In this document: positions 9,462 to 19,905 of the stretch, piece after piece
Position numbering within the stretch: the stretch's first letter is position 1
How the letters are laid out: every line of letters begins with the position of its first letter
From: Prostheceraeus crozeri
Lineage: Eukaryota; Platyhelminthes; Polycladida; Euryleptidae
DNA length: 64,000 nt
NCBI GenBank assembly: GCA_907163375.1
Contig: CAJQUW010003229.1
Coordinates: 21,615-85,614, forward strand
Direction of reading: 5' to 3'
Notes under the pieces: generated by a model
What the model saw: only the letters and a program-made list of their open reading frames with translations
Told to the model about the DNA's origin: nothing
Database searches by the model: none
Program-made: the position numbers and the translations under genes

Positions 9462-9623
9462 TTTTTAGGATTAAATTTGTCTTTTGGGAAAAAATATTTA
9501 CGATTGGTTAGTAACCTGAGGACCTTTGGTCCGTTTAATATTTGCGCTGAGATTTACGTTTATGATAAGGTAATAACCTCAGGACCTTCGCTCCGATAGG
9601 TTAGAAACCCACGACTTCGTCGA
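9462..9623. repeat. Mini-hairpin cluster between pVI-like and fibre-like genes
   Basis: GGACCTTTGGTCC (about 9511-9523) and CGACTTCGTCG (about 9613-9623) are short GC-rich stem-loops in an AT-rich spacer. Element C has the same spacer with a slightly different set (47990-48076). Confidence 0.7.
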
Positions 9624-10511
9624 TCAAGATTTACGTTTGTGAATGGACAACAACTTCGAGATAACTTTATTAATTGACTGTTGCACTTTATCTATTGCGT
9701 CAAGCAGCGTGTGATGTACTTTTATTTCTTTTCTATTAACTTGCATTTTCTGCTGATTAATCTTCAATGCCGTTTTAAGTGCATTTAACTTAATTTTAAG
9801 ATCATCTAATTGTCTTTTAACAGCATCTAACTGTTCTTTATTTTCTTTAGAGTTTTCTTGTAAATTTTTCTTTAATTCATTTTCTAAATTGATTTTAAGA
9901 GTTTTCATTTTATCAACTCTTTGATTAAGCGAGTTTACTTCATTTATTATTCTATTCATCTTTTTCATTTGTTGAGTAATTTTAGAACTTAATTCATCAA
10001 CACTTTTTTGGAATGTACTTTGTAACTGCTTTAAATTTTTTTTAATTCTTTCAGGTAGTTTTTCTATTTCATCTTCTAATTGTTCTTTTAACATTTTTAT
10101 CTGATGTTTATTTTTAATTACAGCAGATTTTAAATTTAAAGAAAGTGATATTAAAATTTTTGATTGTTCAGAAATCTTTTTAAAAAGTTTTGCTATATCT
10201 GCTTCTAGCTCTCTATCCTTTTTATCAAGTTTTAATAATTTTTCGTTTAATGATTTGTCATTAAGTTTAAGCAACTTTAATTCATTCATCAGTGGAACCA
10301 AAACATCGTTTATATATTTTTCTTTTAAGTCATTGATTTGTGTATCAACATATTGTTTATTTGTCAACTCTGTATTTTGTTGCGGAAGAATAGAAAGATG
10401 CAATGGACCAGATAAAACGTCTCCAGTTTTCATAATATAATTTTCTATTCCTACTTCTAATTCACGATTATTCGGGATATATGCACCTCCACCAACATTT
10501 GGTAACATCAT
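9624..10511 (-). CDS. Fibre-like coiled-coil protein, element B
   Basis: A 295-residue frame. After MMLPNVGGGAYIPNNRE it carries MKTGDVLSGPLHLS and LTNKQYVDTQINDL (residues about 27-62). Together these look like the 'G-x-L-x-L ... NK-x-YVD' motif seen at the foot of phage and viral fibre proteins. Residues about 60-290 are almost unbroken heptad-rich coiled coil (KLLKLDKKDRELEADIAKLF and on). A trimeric stalk or spike at capsid vertices fits these facts and the position among virion genes. There is no globular receptor-binding head, only a basic tail (SIHKRKS). The function is inference. The frame is intact. Element C has a close copy. Confidence 0.5.
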   Translation of the reverse strand: MMLPNVGGGAYIPNNRELEVGIENYIMKTGDVLSGPLHLSILPQQNTELTNKQYVDTQINDLKEKYINDVLVPLMNELKLLKLNDKSLNEKLLKLDKKDRELEADIAKLFKKISEQSKILISLSLNLKSAVIKNKHQIKMLKEQLEDEIEKLPERIKKNLKQLQSTFQKSVDELSSKITQQMKKMNRIINEVNSLNQRVDKMKTLKINLENELKKNLQENSKENKEQLDAVKRQLDDLKIKLNALKTALKINQQKMQVNRKEIKVHHTLLDAIDKVQQSINKVISKLLSIHKRKS

Positions 10512-10558
10512 TTTTTAACAATAAAAAAATAAATTTTTTTTCTAATAAAAATAAAAAA

Positions 10559-11930
10559 ATGGATAAAGCAAATTTAAAAAATTATATTCGTCCGCATCAT
10601 CCTGTTCTTCTTATTCGACGAGATCAACGGGATTTGAAAATAAATGTTTTGATAATAATAATAATAACAATCCATGTATAGATGTTAATATTTTATTTCA
10701 ATTACAAGCCGAAATATTTAGAGAACAAACAAAAGGTTTACCTTCTATAGAAACTAACTATTGTTTATTTCCGGGTGATCCATTTATTAAATTTATGGAT
10801 ATAGTAAGTAAATATAATGATGTAGCTTATGTTGAATTAAATAAAGAAAATATGGTTATAATAGGTCATAATAACGTTTATGGTTTTATTAGAGCAGTGT
10901 TACCATTTAGTAATACTGAATGGATAGAAAATAAAATTATTAATTATATCAATATTAAAGAATTAGTTCAAAAATTAAAATCTTTTTCCAAGGAAAAAAT
11001 TAGATTATTTGTTGATGAACAAAATCAATATAACATTCATATTGAAAGTAAAAAACATAATGAAGAATGATTATGTAAAGTTTATTATAGAGACACAATT
11101 TATAAACAAGAAACATTAGAAATGCCCCAAAGATATGATGATGATACGTATATAGGATTATATTCCAACTTAAATATTAATTTATTAAAATCTTACAAAA
11201 ATGGTTTAGCTCAACAAGAGAAAATTTATATGTGGACAACACCTTATACTATTAACAATGTCCATAATCATAATCATAATAAACGAACTGAAGGTTCTAG
11301 GGCTTTGCCCGATCTTAAAGAAACTAATAATAATGATAATAATATAGATGATGATTCTGAAACATCTGAAAAAGGTGTAAATGGTAACAAAGATTATAAA
11401 AATATCAGTAATTATAAAAATTTAAGTGAAGAAAAATTTATATCTCATACTGATGTACATGATATTAATACTACATATAATCAAAATTTATCTAAATTTC
11501 ATTTTCTTACAACTGAAAATAATAATGATGGTATAGTTGAAGATACTGTTAGACAACTATGTGTCGGGTCTACAAAATTTAAATTAGGATTTACATCTAA
11601 TCAGTTTAAAATTTTATCATCTTTAATAAAAACTAAAAGTGATTCAGATTATGGTGGTGTTATTAAATTTTCCAAAAGAGATCAAAGACCAATATTTTTC
11701 TCTATTATATTATTATCAGATAAAAGATGTAATTTAGAGTTAGATATTCCAATAAGAGAATGGTATCCTATCAGGAATGGCATCCTATACCAAAAAGTGT
11801 AATTTATGATGTTGAAGAATCAATTTATGATGATGATTAAGAATCAATTGATGATGATGATGAATAATCAATAGTTAGTGAAAATAAATTTAAATTATCT
11901 TTTGATAAAACATTATATGATGAAACTTAA
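10559..11930 (+). pseudogene. Plus-strand gene of unknown role, possibly clamp-like, element B (fossil)
   Basis: Divergent from the fibre-like gene and convergent with the polymerase. The copy in element C (48989-50412) is more complete. It begins MDKANLK with a Ser/Asn-rich leader. A first beta-rich half (CLFPGDPFIKFMDIVSKYND, ENMVIIGHNNVYGF) is joined by an Asn/Asp-rich linker to a second half (FKLGFTSNQFKILSSLIK, GGVIKFSKRDQRP). An acidic tail of Asp/Glu repeats follows. The repeated 'hydrophobic helix then beta hairpins' plan is reminiscent of PCNA-type sliding clamps, but this is a weak inference with no diagnostic motif. A double mini-hairpin lies in the linker at about 11283-11315. Broken here. 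Confidence 0.45.
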
Positions 11931-11970
11931 TATGATAAAACTTAATAGAAAATACCAAAATATTCGATAA

Positions 11971-12165
11971 AATTTTTAGATGTAATAAGTTTTTAGATGT
12001 AATAAGTTTTTAGATGTAATAAGTTTTTAGATGTAATAAGTTTTCAGATGTAATAAGTTTTTAGATGTAATAAGTTTTTAGATGTAATAAATTTTTTAGA
12101 TGTAATAAGTTTTTAGATGTAATAAATTTTTAGATGTTATAAATTTTTTAGATGTAATAAAAAAA
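11971..12165. repeat. 17-bp tandem repeat between convergent genes
   Basis: About eleven copies of TTTTTAGATGTAATAAG with small variants fill the gap between the end of the plus-strand gene and the end of the polymerase gene. The repeat is absent from element C at the matching place (about 50450), where the two elements stop matching. Confidence 0.9.
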
Positions 12166-12168
12166 TTA

Positions 12169-15100
12169 TTATTCCCACGTGTCATCATCATCACTTAAAT
12201 TACTCTCACAGATGATTGTTTGAAATATTTCAGCTTGAATATCTTCTCCGTTATAAGGTAACATAATTTCATTTTCATCAGGTGCTTGACGTTTAAGAAT
12301 ATTTATTTGAACAGAAAATTTTTTTTTTCAGTATTATTATTTTTATCAGGAATACTAATTCCAGTTTCGAAAGATCTTTTCCATGGTTTATTAACTGTAG
12401 TCGATAATGTTTTCCCCGAATATAATTTTAGAAAATCTTCTACTTTTACTTTATCTTGTGAATATCCTTTGAATGTTTTCTTTTCACTAAGTCTCCCTTG
12501 TTCATCTACAGTAATACAATATTATATTTGGGAGCAATAAACATTGCAAAAATAATTCCACCATTTCCATAATCATTTTTTCCTTGACACAATTCTCCTC
12601 CAACATATCCAGCAGCATCTAATTTATTAAAGAGCTCATTGGAAATATATATTGAATCAGTATCTGTATAATGAATGTATTTTTCTTTGAAACCATTAAT
12701 TTCTAAAATAAAGTTATTCATGATTCTTCTAGAGTGAGAAAGAATGAAAGAACCTAAGTGTGATGGCATGAATGACGTCTTCCCATCTTTTACAATATTA
12801 GTTTTGAGAAATTCATCATCTTCCATTTCTACTTTCGCTAAATATTGTTCATCATTTAATTTTTCATAATCTTTTACTTCTTGAGTGAAATTTTTTCTCA
12901 ATGTATTCTCATTCCATAAATGATATTTAGTGGTTATATCTTTTTGCACAGTTTTGCCATATAGTGAATTCATCAATAATTTAATTAACTCATCACCTAC
13001 AGTATTTCCTTCTGTTTTATATCTTTTTCTCAAATTAAAAAGTTTTTCAATATAATTTCGAAATGGTGAAACTTGATAATTTTTTTCATAAATTATACCA
13101 TCAGTAATATGTAAGATTTTTCCCCCACATCTAACAATTTCTTGTATGTCTACAGAAGTTAATACATCATAACATATACCATTTCTAAACCTGATTACTT
13201 TTACATGAGAATTATTATTTTGATTTTTAACTTTATCTTTTATAGGAACTGGTTGGAAAAACATATCATTCGGATATTGAAACACAACAGAGAATATTCC
13301 AGTTTTAGGTCTAAATGTTTGTGTATTAAATTTATATACTATTTCCCGCTCTTCTTCTTGACGAAATTTTCTAGCTGATTCAGCTTTAGGGTATTCTGAA
13401 TTTTCATCATACATAGCTGATGGATATAAAGATGTTGCATCAAAAGCCATTAGAAATTCATTTTTTTGTTCAAGTAGGTGATTTGAAATTTTCTTACAAA
13501 TTTCAGTTTTATCTCCTAAATCTCGATACTGCTTCATTAAATCTATTAAATTACTTCCAAGGGACAAAGTCCCCCCAGCGCAGCGACCAGGTAAATACTG
13601 TTTTAATATTGGTAACAAGATGCTACAAAATGGCGATATGTATTTTCTTATATTTGCTGAAACTCTTCCACCTTTAACAGATTTTCTAATATAATTTCTA
13701 GCCCATAAATCTATATGAGAATGAATAATTATATTGTCATTTTGTACGCTTTTCTATGTTAAAGCAGAGGATGTCAAATTAGTAGTTATATCTTCACCAA
13801 CTAAATCTCGCATACATTATTATATTTGCAGATACAAAAAGCTAAAGAAAAAATATCGTTAACTAAATATGGTCTCCATTCATTTTCTTTTTATTTATAA
13901 TTTTCATGTGTTATGTCTCCAATTTCATAATTTAATTTACACACATTCGTAGGAATTTTAAAATTCTCACACCATTTAGAAAGACTTGTTTTTACATGTT
14001 GATAACTACATTTCATTATTATAGTTTGAAGTGCTAATTTACCTGAAAGTGAATCTTTTTTCATATTGTTTTTAAATCTAAGAGATTTTTGAATATATCT
14101 ACTAACACATTCAGTTGTATAAGGATTTTGTAATGAAGCAGTCAATATTCCTCTTGAAGTTTTAAGAGGCGGTTTAGATAATTTAAAATTAGCTTTTATC
14201 GGAAAATAGGAATCAAAACCTGATGAATTGTGAGCTATTAAAGTTACTCTAGAATAATTAAATTTTCCAAGAGTTTTAAAAAATTGATGGATCGGACATA
14301 CGTCCTCTGGGTTTCCCCCGATCGAACATTCATCATCCTCAGTTCTCGTAAATATTTTCACACAATTTTGAAGTTTATTAAATTCTAATTCAGTTAAATT
14401 ATTATACTCATCAATCTGTTTTTTAAGTTTTTTAATTTCATCTTCATCTTTTGATCGTTTAATTTTAATCATATCACTTAACAAACGTGTTTCTAATTCT
14501 TTCAATTTTTGTTTCGGTAAACAACATATAAATTTATTAAAATTAATAGCTCCTACAGCGTAAGGAATAGGATGAGCTGTTGAACAGTTAGGATCGGGAA
14601 AAGTTTCGAGATCCCAAATATATGTTAAACCATAGTCAATTTTTTTCTTTGTTATGATTTTATATTGACGCGTTGTTAGATTTTCATCAGTAACTGTTTT
14701 ATATATGGGTTTGAAATTATTTTCAATTTCTCTAATAGCTTTTAATTTATGAGATTTATTAATTAAACAATAGTGACCAATTGTTGAACCTGCGTGAAAA
14801 TAATTGTAATAAACATAATTATGAAACGTTTCAATTCCTCTAGGATTTAAATGACGATTGGCAGGACTATAATATTGAACGCATTCTCCAAAATATTTAT
14901 TGAATTGAGAAAATTTGCAGTTTGACATTACTCCTGTTCTAGATGTGGCTTTCTCTTTATATAAAAAATTATTAAACATTTCTTTCATAATTTCTCCCTG
15001 TTCTTCATTAAAACCTCGTAAAACATTATAACATTTAATAAAACAAAAATCTTCAGAAGGAATATAACAATATTCAACGAAATATTCTTTGATTCTATAT

Positions 15101-15657
15101 TTCATATTAATCCCTGCCCCTCTATGCGATCTTTGTACTAACTTCATTCCAAAATCTTCATATTTAATGTTACCTGTAAAAATCCATTCGTTAGCATCGG
15201 ATTTCTCATCCAGATTCGAAAACCATATTTCAAATGAATTTTTATTATAGGTTACGTAAAAATTTTGAATTATATTTTCCTGATCTTTAACAACTTTTCC
15301 AAATAAATTAATAATTTTACCATTTGCTAAAAGTTTCCTCATATCATTTACTACATTAATAAAATATACATTTTCATATTTAATTTCATTTGGATTAAAT
15401 AAATTACATAAATCATCACCAAGTTCATCCTTAATTCTATCATCAAAAAAGATATCACTAATAGGAGTTTCTAATATTTCTTTTGTTCCACGTTTCTGTT
15501 TTTTAGTATTACGTCTAATACTACGCCTAGTACGTTTCTGTTTTTTAATACGTTTACTACGTTTACTATGTTTAATTTGCGCATCAAACTCAGCAGTTTG
15601 TTTCTTGATTAATTCATCAATCCTAGACGTTTGTCCGAGAGACATTTCACGATTCAT
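12169..15657 (-). pseudogene. polB: Family B protein-primed DNA polymerase, type 1, element B (fossil)
   Basis: Replicates the element's linear DNA, probably from a terminal protein. The start MNREMSLGQTSRIDEL is followed by a very basic stretch (RSKRIKKQKRTRRSIRR). 3'-5' exonuclease motifs: WDLETF near 14605 and HNSSGFDSYF near 14230. Polymerase motifs: FDATSLYPSAMY near 13425, LLMNSLYGKT near 12960 and HYTDTDSIYI near 12665. The C-terminus is acidic (SNLSDDDDTWE). About 1,160 codons, usual for Polintons. A double mini-hairpin sits between the exonuclease motifs (14290-14325). It differs in sequence and orientation from the polymerase of elements A and C. A handful of breaks. Confidence 0.88.
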
Positions 15658-15706
15658 ATTTTTTAAAAGAAAAAATGAATTTTTACATAGAACCTCGGTT
15701 CCGTTT

Positions 15707-16036
15707 TTACATATACACAGGAATATGTAATTGATGTAATGTTTCTAATTCATGTGTTGTTAAATGTTCTTTCTTAACCAACCACCATAAATTATTATAC
15801 GCCAAAAATACTCGGAAACTTCTTAAACAAAGTGGAAAGTCTTTTGTTTTAACACACGGTTTAATACCATGTTTTGTTTTATAATCTGTAACGAACGCTA
15901 CGTATTTATCATGATAATAAAATCTAACTTCTTTCTTCGAATTTACAGGATTTGTAGGATGACGATAATCTTTTAAAACTGGTACATGCTCTATCTTGTA
16001 AGCACTCAACATATTTTTTTTCATTTTTATTAACAA
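15707..16036 (-). CDS. Small conserved-looking protein, element B
   Basis: A 109-residue frame, MLIKMKKNMLSAYKIEHVP and on, rich in aromatic and basic residues (RFYYHDKYVAFVTDYK, AYNNLWWLVKKEH). No motif is recognised. It stands between the polymerase and ATPase genes on the same strand, with short gaps on both sides, so it is probably co-expressed with them. The start could be the second Met (MKKNML) instead. Function unknown. Confidence 0.5.
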   Translation of the reverse strand: MLIKMKKNMLSAYKIEHVPVLKDYRHPTNPVNSKKEVRFYYHDKYVAFVTDYKTKHGIKPCVKTKDFPLCLRSFRVFLAYNNLWWLVKKEHLTTHELETLHQLHIPVYM

Positions 16037-16082
16037 AAAATTTATAAGAAAAAATTATTCGTTCACTACGCGAAAATATTTT

Positions 16083-16828
16083 CTATAACTCTATCATGAA
16101 TTTTTTATCAATATTAATTGTGATAAATCCATAATCTTTTGACCAAGCATTGTTACACGATTGTTTAAATTCATCTTTATTTCTTACGCATAAATCTCTT
16201 AACAAATCACTTAAGTTTCTTGCATTTATTTCAAATAGTATAAATATATTTGCATTCTTTCTAATAACACTTCCGTCTAATGAATACATACTTTGTGTTA
16301 AATAAAATACACTACAGTTGTTATGTCTACCTCTTGTGAAATAATTTCTCTGAACTGACTGATTTCTATCATTAACGCAATCATCAAAAATTACATAATG
16401 TTTCATTGTTTTATCTAGTTTACTAGGATCTTGCATATTACCACTATCATCTATTAATTGTATCTTTATATGCTTATTTTTATTAGATTCAACTAACTGA
16501 TTATTTTTTGCTGCTTCTTCACACCACGAACTTATTTCTTCTTCATCTTCAGATTTTTCATATTCTTTGAATAATGAAGCAATTGCTGTTTTTTAAGATT
16601 ATTTTCAAATCCATATTTTAAAAATTGATAGACGGGTTGTTCTGCTGTTGTTGTATAAATTATAAGATTGTTATAATCCAAAAAATTTGGAGTCGTTAAA
16701 ATTTTAAATAATAGATATGTTTTTCCACATCCTGATCTTCCACAAATAACTGACAAAACTTTATTAGATAAATTTGGATGATGATTAAATTTAAGTTTCT
16801 TTTTATTTAATGGGGGTAGTTCACTCAT
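16083..16828 (-). pseudogene. A32-like DNA-packaging ATPase, element B (fossil)
   Basis: FtsK/HerA-superfamily ATPase that in Polintons and related viruses drives genome packaging into the capsid. After MSELPPLNKKKLKFNHHP comes the Walker A loop CGRSGCGKTYLL near 16730. Walker B is YVIFDDC near 16390. The sensor region TRGRHNN...FYLTQSMYSLDG follows, with the Gln typical of this family, then LSDLLRDLCV. The length of about 245 residues is normal. It lies between the small 109-residue gene and the penton-like gene. It carries a break or two. Confidence 0.85.
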
Positions 16829-16892
16829 TTTTTAATAAAAAAAATTATTTTTATTTTATTTTTATTTTTAAAGAAGAAGAAGAAAATTAAAC

Positions 16893-16945
16893 TTCTCTAG
16901 CTTCGCGTGGGAGTTTATACCTCCCGAACGGGAGTTTATACCTCC
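16893..16945. repeat. Mini-hairpin repeat, two tandem copies of GGGAGTTTATACCTCCCGAAC
   Basis: The 21-base unit folds as GGGAG/CTCCC and is repeated head to tail at the 3' end of the penton-like gene of element B. It supplies the last codons and the stop of that frame, whereas element A's copy ends differently. Confidence 0.85.
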
Positions 16946-17717
16946 CGAACCAAAAGATCTATCATAATATCTTCACCTCCAAAATTTATTTCTTGTCCTT
17001 TCTCATCAGTGATTCTAATGTTAATGTTGTTAATAGTTTTTCTTGTAATAGGGAAATATATTAATGTTTGTGGAATTACATTTAATCTATAACCAATGGG
17101 TACAGTAAAAGCTGGAAAACTGAATATTAAATTTGACAATTTACCATTTATATATCCTCCTTCAATAATGTCACAATGTACAACAATTGAATTTATTTCA
17201 GTTATTTTTGGAATCTTCTCACCTAAATGATAACCTTGACTATAGGTTTGTTTATTAAATCCTAATAGCTTTGACAATGATCTATCATGATTAAAATCAA
17301 CTTGATGATTTTCGTTTAAAGTAAGAGAAAATTTATTAACTGCCGGTTCAACTGCGAAATGTAATTGTTTCTTATCTTTAAATGGTATACCTAAATGTCT
17401 CTTAATTTCATTTGATATTGATTCAACTTCGTAAGAACCAGGAAGAAAAGTTTGTATTTTCCATGTTTTGCCTTTATCAGTAGAATATCTAAATTGATCA
17501 TTCACATCTTTGATAACGTTTTGAATAGTGTTAAATGTAGAGAAACTAGTCACTGCTAATTTTTATTTTGTTCCAAATGTAGAATGGGTTCTAAATTACA
17601 AGTGTGTGATGAAGTAGTTGTTATAATTTTTAACGTCGTACTAAATTTTGATGAACCCAAAATCTCTGTTAGATTTTCTAAATGATTATTAATTTTGTCT
17701 AAATCTGCTGAACACAT
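16936..17717 (-). pseudogene. Penton-like minor capsid protein, element B (fossil)
   Basis: Likely vertex (penton) protein with a single jelly roll. Its opening is MCSADLDKINNHLENL. The strong part contains TSFSTFNTIQNVIKDVND, PGSYEVESISNEIKRHLG, SKLLGFNKQ and HCDIIEGGYINGKLSN, ending with RITDEKGQEINFGGEDI. Proteins of this pattern (YEVALTSF...NSI, GFN, HCDII-GGYVNG) are common in cnidarian and flatworm Polintons and match the minor capsid protein in gene order. The penton assignment is from family knowledge and not from a structural test. It is broken near its 5' end. Confidence 0.6.
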
Positions 17718-17746
17718 TTTTTAGTTAAAATTTTGAATAAATATTA

Positions 17747-17855
17747 TAGATAAAAATCGTAGATAAAAATCATAGATAAAAATCATAGATAAAAATCATA
17801 AATAAAAATCATAGATAAAAATTAGAAACAACATATTTCAGCTACGGGGGAAGCC
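17747..17855. repeat. 13-bp tandem repeat and a mini-hairpin pair
   Basis: About six copies of ATAGATAAAAATC (17747-17825), then a GC-rich double hairpin with GGGGGAAGCCC and GAACATTCGGTTC (about 17843-17871) at the 3' end of X2. Confidence 0.75.
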
Positions 17856-18746
17856 CTAGAACATTCGGTTCGTTATACTTTTATAATCCTTTTCATTTAG
17901 AATCTTCTTTTCTAACAGTCTTTTCAATATAGCATGAATTTCATTGAAACTAGAATTATGTCCTTCTTTTATTGCAGATATTAAAATATTTAATCTATTT
18001 AGTAATTGTTGTGGATCATCTGGTAAAAATATGGTTGTTTCTGTTTTCTGTTTTTCGGATAAACCTTTTCCTACTTTAACTCCCGTTGATAATAAATTTT
18101 CTAATTGTTTATAACGTCTAAGAGAATTTACTGCACCAACTCTATCTAACATAGCTTTATATTTTATGAGATCTTCTACAGCATAATTATTTAAATCTGC
18201 TCCTCTTAAAAGATCAACAAAATTTCTATCTAAACTAAAAGGAGATTTATCTGGTGAAAAAATTAAACCTCGAAAAGGTTGTGGAAATATTTCTTTTTGT
18301 CCGAGATAAAATCTAGGTATTGTTTTTCCATCTATAAATGAAATAGAATGTTCAAATTGCATAGATTTTGGTAATTTCTTATTAATGTTTGATTCTAGTA
18401 ATCCATAGTCATCTAATATAGTTTTGTGCTCTGGATCTGTTATATCAATTTGTTTATCATTATTTGTACTTTCTTTTTCAAGAGTTTTAAATGGTTTCAT
18501 AGTTTTCTCAAAATCAGTTTTTACTTGCTCGGTTTGCTGCATTTTTTCAAACATATCAGATTGAATACCAGCTTTTATCATTCTATGTTGAAGATGATTT
18601 TCTTTCATAATATTTCTTTGTTTTATTAACTCTTCTAATTGTTTTATTCTTTTAAAATTATCAGCTCTAATTTTATCCATTTTTAAAATATAATATTTGA
18701 ATTTTGTGGTAACATTGGAATACAGCAAAAACATTTTACTGAACAA
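17856..18746 (-). CDS. Terminal gene X2, element B
   Basis: A 296-residue frame. It opens with MFSKMFLLYSNVTTKFKYYI; a second in-frame Met (MDKIRADNFKRIKQLEELI) about 20 codons in could be the true start. Residues about 22-100 form a Gln/Lys-rich coiled coil. The middle part contains SISFIDGKTIPRFYLGQKE and FSLDRNFVDLLRGADLNNY. The C-terminal 60 residues hold LPDDPQQLLNRLNILISAIK followed by a helix pair. I recall this last module from other invertebrate Polinton proteins, where its function is unknown. The frame is intact, between X1 and the penton-like gene on the same strand. Confidence 0.65.
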   Translation of the reverse strand: MFSKMFLLYSNVTTKFKYYILKMDKIRADNFKRIKQLEELIKQRNIMKENHLQHRMIKAGIQSDMFEKMQQTEQVKTDFEKTMKPFKTLEKESTNNDKQIDITDPEHKTILDDYGLLESNINKKLPKSMQFEHSISFIDGKTIPRFYLGQKEIFPQPFRGLIFSPDKSPFSLDRNFVDLLRGADLNNYAVEDLIKYKAMLDRVGAVNSLRRYKQLENLLSTGVKVGKGLSEKQKTETTIFLPDDPQQLLNRLNILISAIKEGHNSSFNEIHAILKRLLEKKILNEKDYKSITNRMF

Positions 18747-18801
18747 ATTATTTTTTTATTGCTTTGTTGTTTGACATCTTTTCGTTTAAAGTTTTCTCGT
18801 T

Positions 18802-19485
18802 TTAAGTTTTGTTTAATAAAGTTTTGCTTAAATTTTCGCTTAAAGTTTTTAGCTCTTCTAAAAAAATTTTGTCATTTTCTTCATTAGAAATTTTACCATC
18901 ACTGGAAATTTTGCCATCCTGTCTATTCTTATCATCAACTTTTTCGGACTGTAATTGAAAGGTTTGATTTACTTCATTAGCTATTTGATCAAATTTTTCA
19001 ATCTCATCTAACGTAATAACATTATCATCACATACTCTTTGAAAGTAGTAATGTAGTTTATCATAGACTTCTTTAATATGTAAATGCTTAGTTTTTAATG
19101 ATTTTCGTTTCTTAGTTATTAAAGATTTATCTAACATTGTAACAAGTGAAGTTGCAAAAACACCCGTACCTGTTAAAGATGTAGCAACTACTGGAATTAC
19201 TAAAACACCTGAAGTTATTATAATTGTGAATACCCCTAAACTTACTGTTATAAAGATTCCAATTCCTGGTGTTACATTCTTAACTTTAGTCCATCTGTTT
19301 CTTAATTTTCTATAATGTTCTAATCTTAATAATAATTGAGATTCCTTATCTTTCATATAACGTACTCTATCTTTGTGTTTTTCTTTATTCAATTCACTTA
19401 TTTTTAACTGTGATAACGAAGGATATAGTCTTGTGGTTTCATCCACTTTTGTTTCTTCCATTTTTAAAGAAATATTTTTAGTCAC
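18802..19485 (-). CDS. Terminal gene X1, element B: two-helix membrane protein
   Basis: A 227-residue frame. Residues about 36-68 form a long charged helix (HKDRVRYMKDKESQLLLRLE). About 73-116 contain two hydrophobic segments split by a short turn near Pro98. A basic stretch and further helices follow (HIKEVYDKLHYYFQRV, ITLDEIEKFDQIANEV). The plan 'helix, two membrane segments, helical tail' resembles SLATT-type proteins, but the likeness is one of layout only. Its 5' codons lie within the terminal inverted repeat, so the gene is the outermost of the element. The role is unknown; a membrane-embedded late or egress function is one option. The frame is intact. Confidence 0.6.
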   Translation of the reverse strand: MTKNISLKMEETKVDETTRLYPSLSQLKISELNKEKHKDRVRYMKDKESQLLLRLEHYRKLRNRWTKVKNVTPGIGIFITVSLGVFTIIITSGVLVIPVVATSLTGTGVFATSLVTMLDKSLITKKRKSLKTKHLHIKEVYDKLHYYFQRVCDDNVITLDEIEKFDQIANEVNQTFQLQSEKVDDKNRQDGKISSDGKISNEENDKIFLEELKTLSENLSKTLLNKT

Positions 19486-19905
19486 ATGATATATTTTAAA
19501 AACCTGAAAGATGGATAAAATTCATGAATTTGAAAATCTTAACTTTTATGATTTTCGGTGTCCTGGAACGGTCATGATTTTGGGAGTAAAAATTGTAATT
19601 CTCAACTTTTGAGATTCTTAACTTTTATGATTTTTCGGTGTCCTGGAACGGTCATGATTTTAAGGGTGAAAATTGTAATTCTCAAATTTTGAGATTTTGA
19701 AAAATTTGAAAATTGGGTATTTTTAAAAACGCTTAAATTTTCGCCCTTCGGCCTTCGGCCACGTGAAATTTGAAGTCTACCTAAATTTTTGAAATTTTTG
19801 AAATTTTGATTTTTGAAAAAACCCGCAAAAGTGTGACATCCGGCGCAAGCGAAGCGAAGCAAAGCGAAGCGAAGCGTCGCGCCGGATGTCACACTATATA
19901 CTACT
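19440..19905. repeat. Right terminal inverted repeat of element B
   Basis: Ends CTACT, carries the same GTGTGACATCC hairpin, two copies of the 80-bp repeat, and the start of X1. The long frames through the palindromic tip (3524-3814 plus, 19602-19916 minus) are the same repeat sequence read in both copies and are not taken as genes. Confidence 0.9.

Larger units (their letters stand above)
3511..19905. mobile_element. Polinton 'element B', whole in layout but broken (fossil), inserted in element A
   Basis: A 16,395-bp element starts AGTAGTATATAGTG and ends with the exact reverse complement. It is flanked by a perfect 6-bp duplication, TGAAGT (3505-3510 and 19906-19911), the size expected for Polintons. 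Gene order from the left: protease (+), PLA2-integrase (-), pX-like (-), major capsid (-), pVI-like (-), fibre-like coiled coil (-), unknown plus-strand gene, family B polymerase (-), small conserved gene (-), ATPase (-), penton-like (-), X2 (-), X1 (-). All core Polinton genes are represented. Roughly ten to fifteen breaks are spread over the set. The terminal repeats are near-identical, so the insertion looks young compared with element A. Confidence 0.92.

Noticed and set aside
11971-12165. CRISPR-like array
   Set aside because: Direct repeats are contiguous without unique spacers, and the context is a eukaryotic Polinton.
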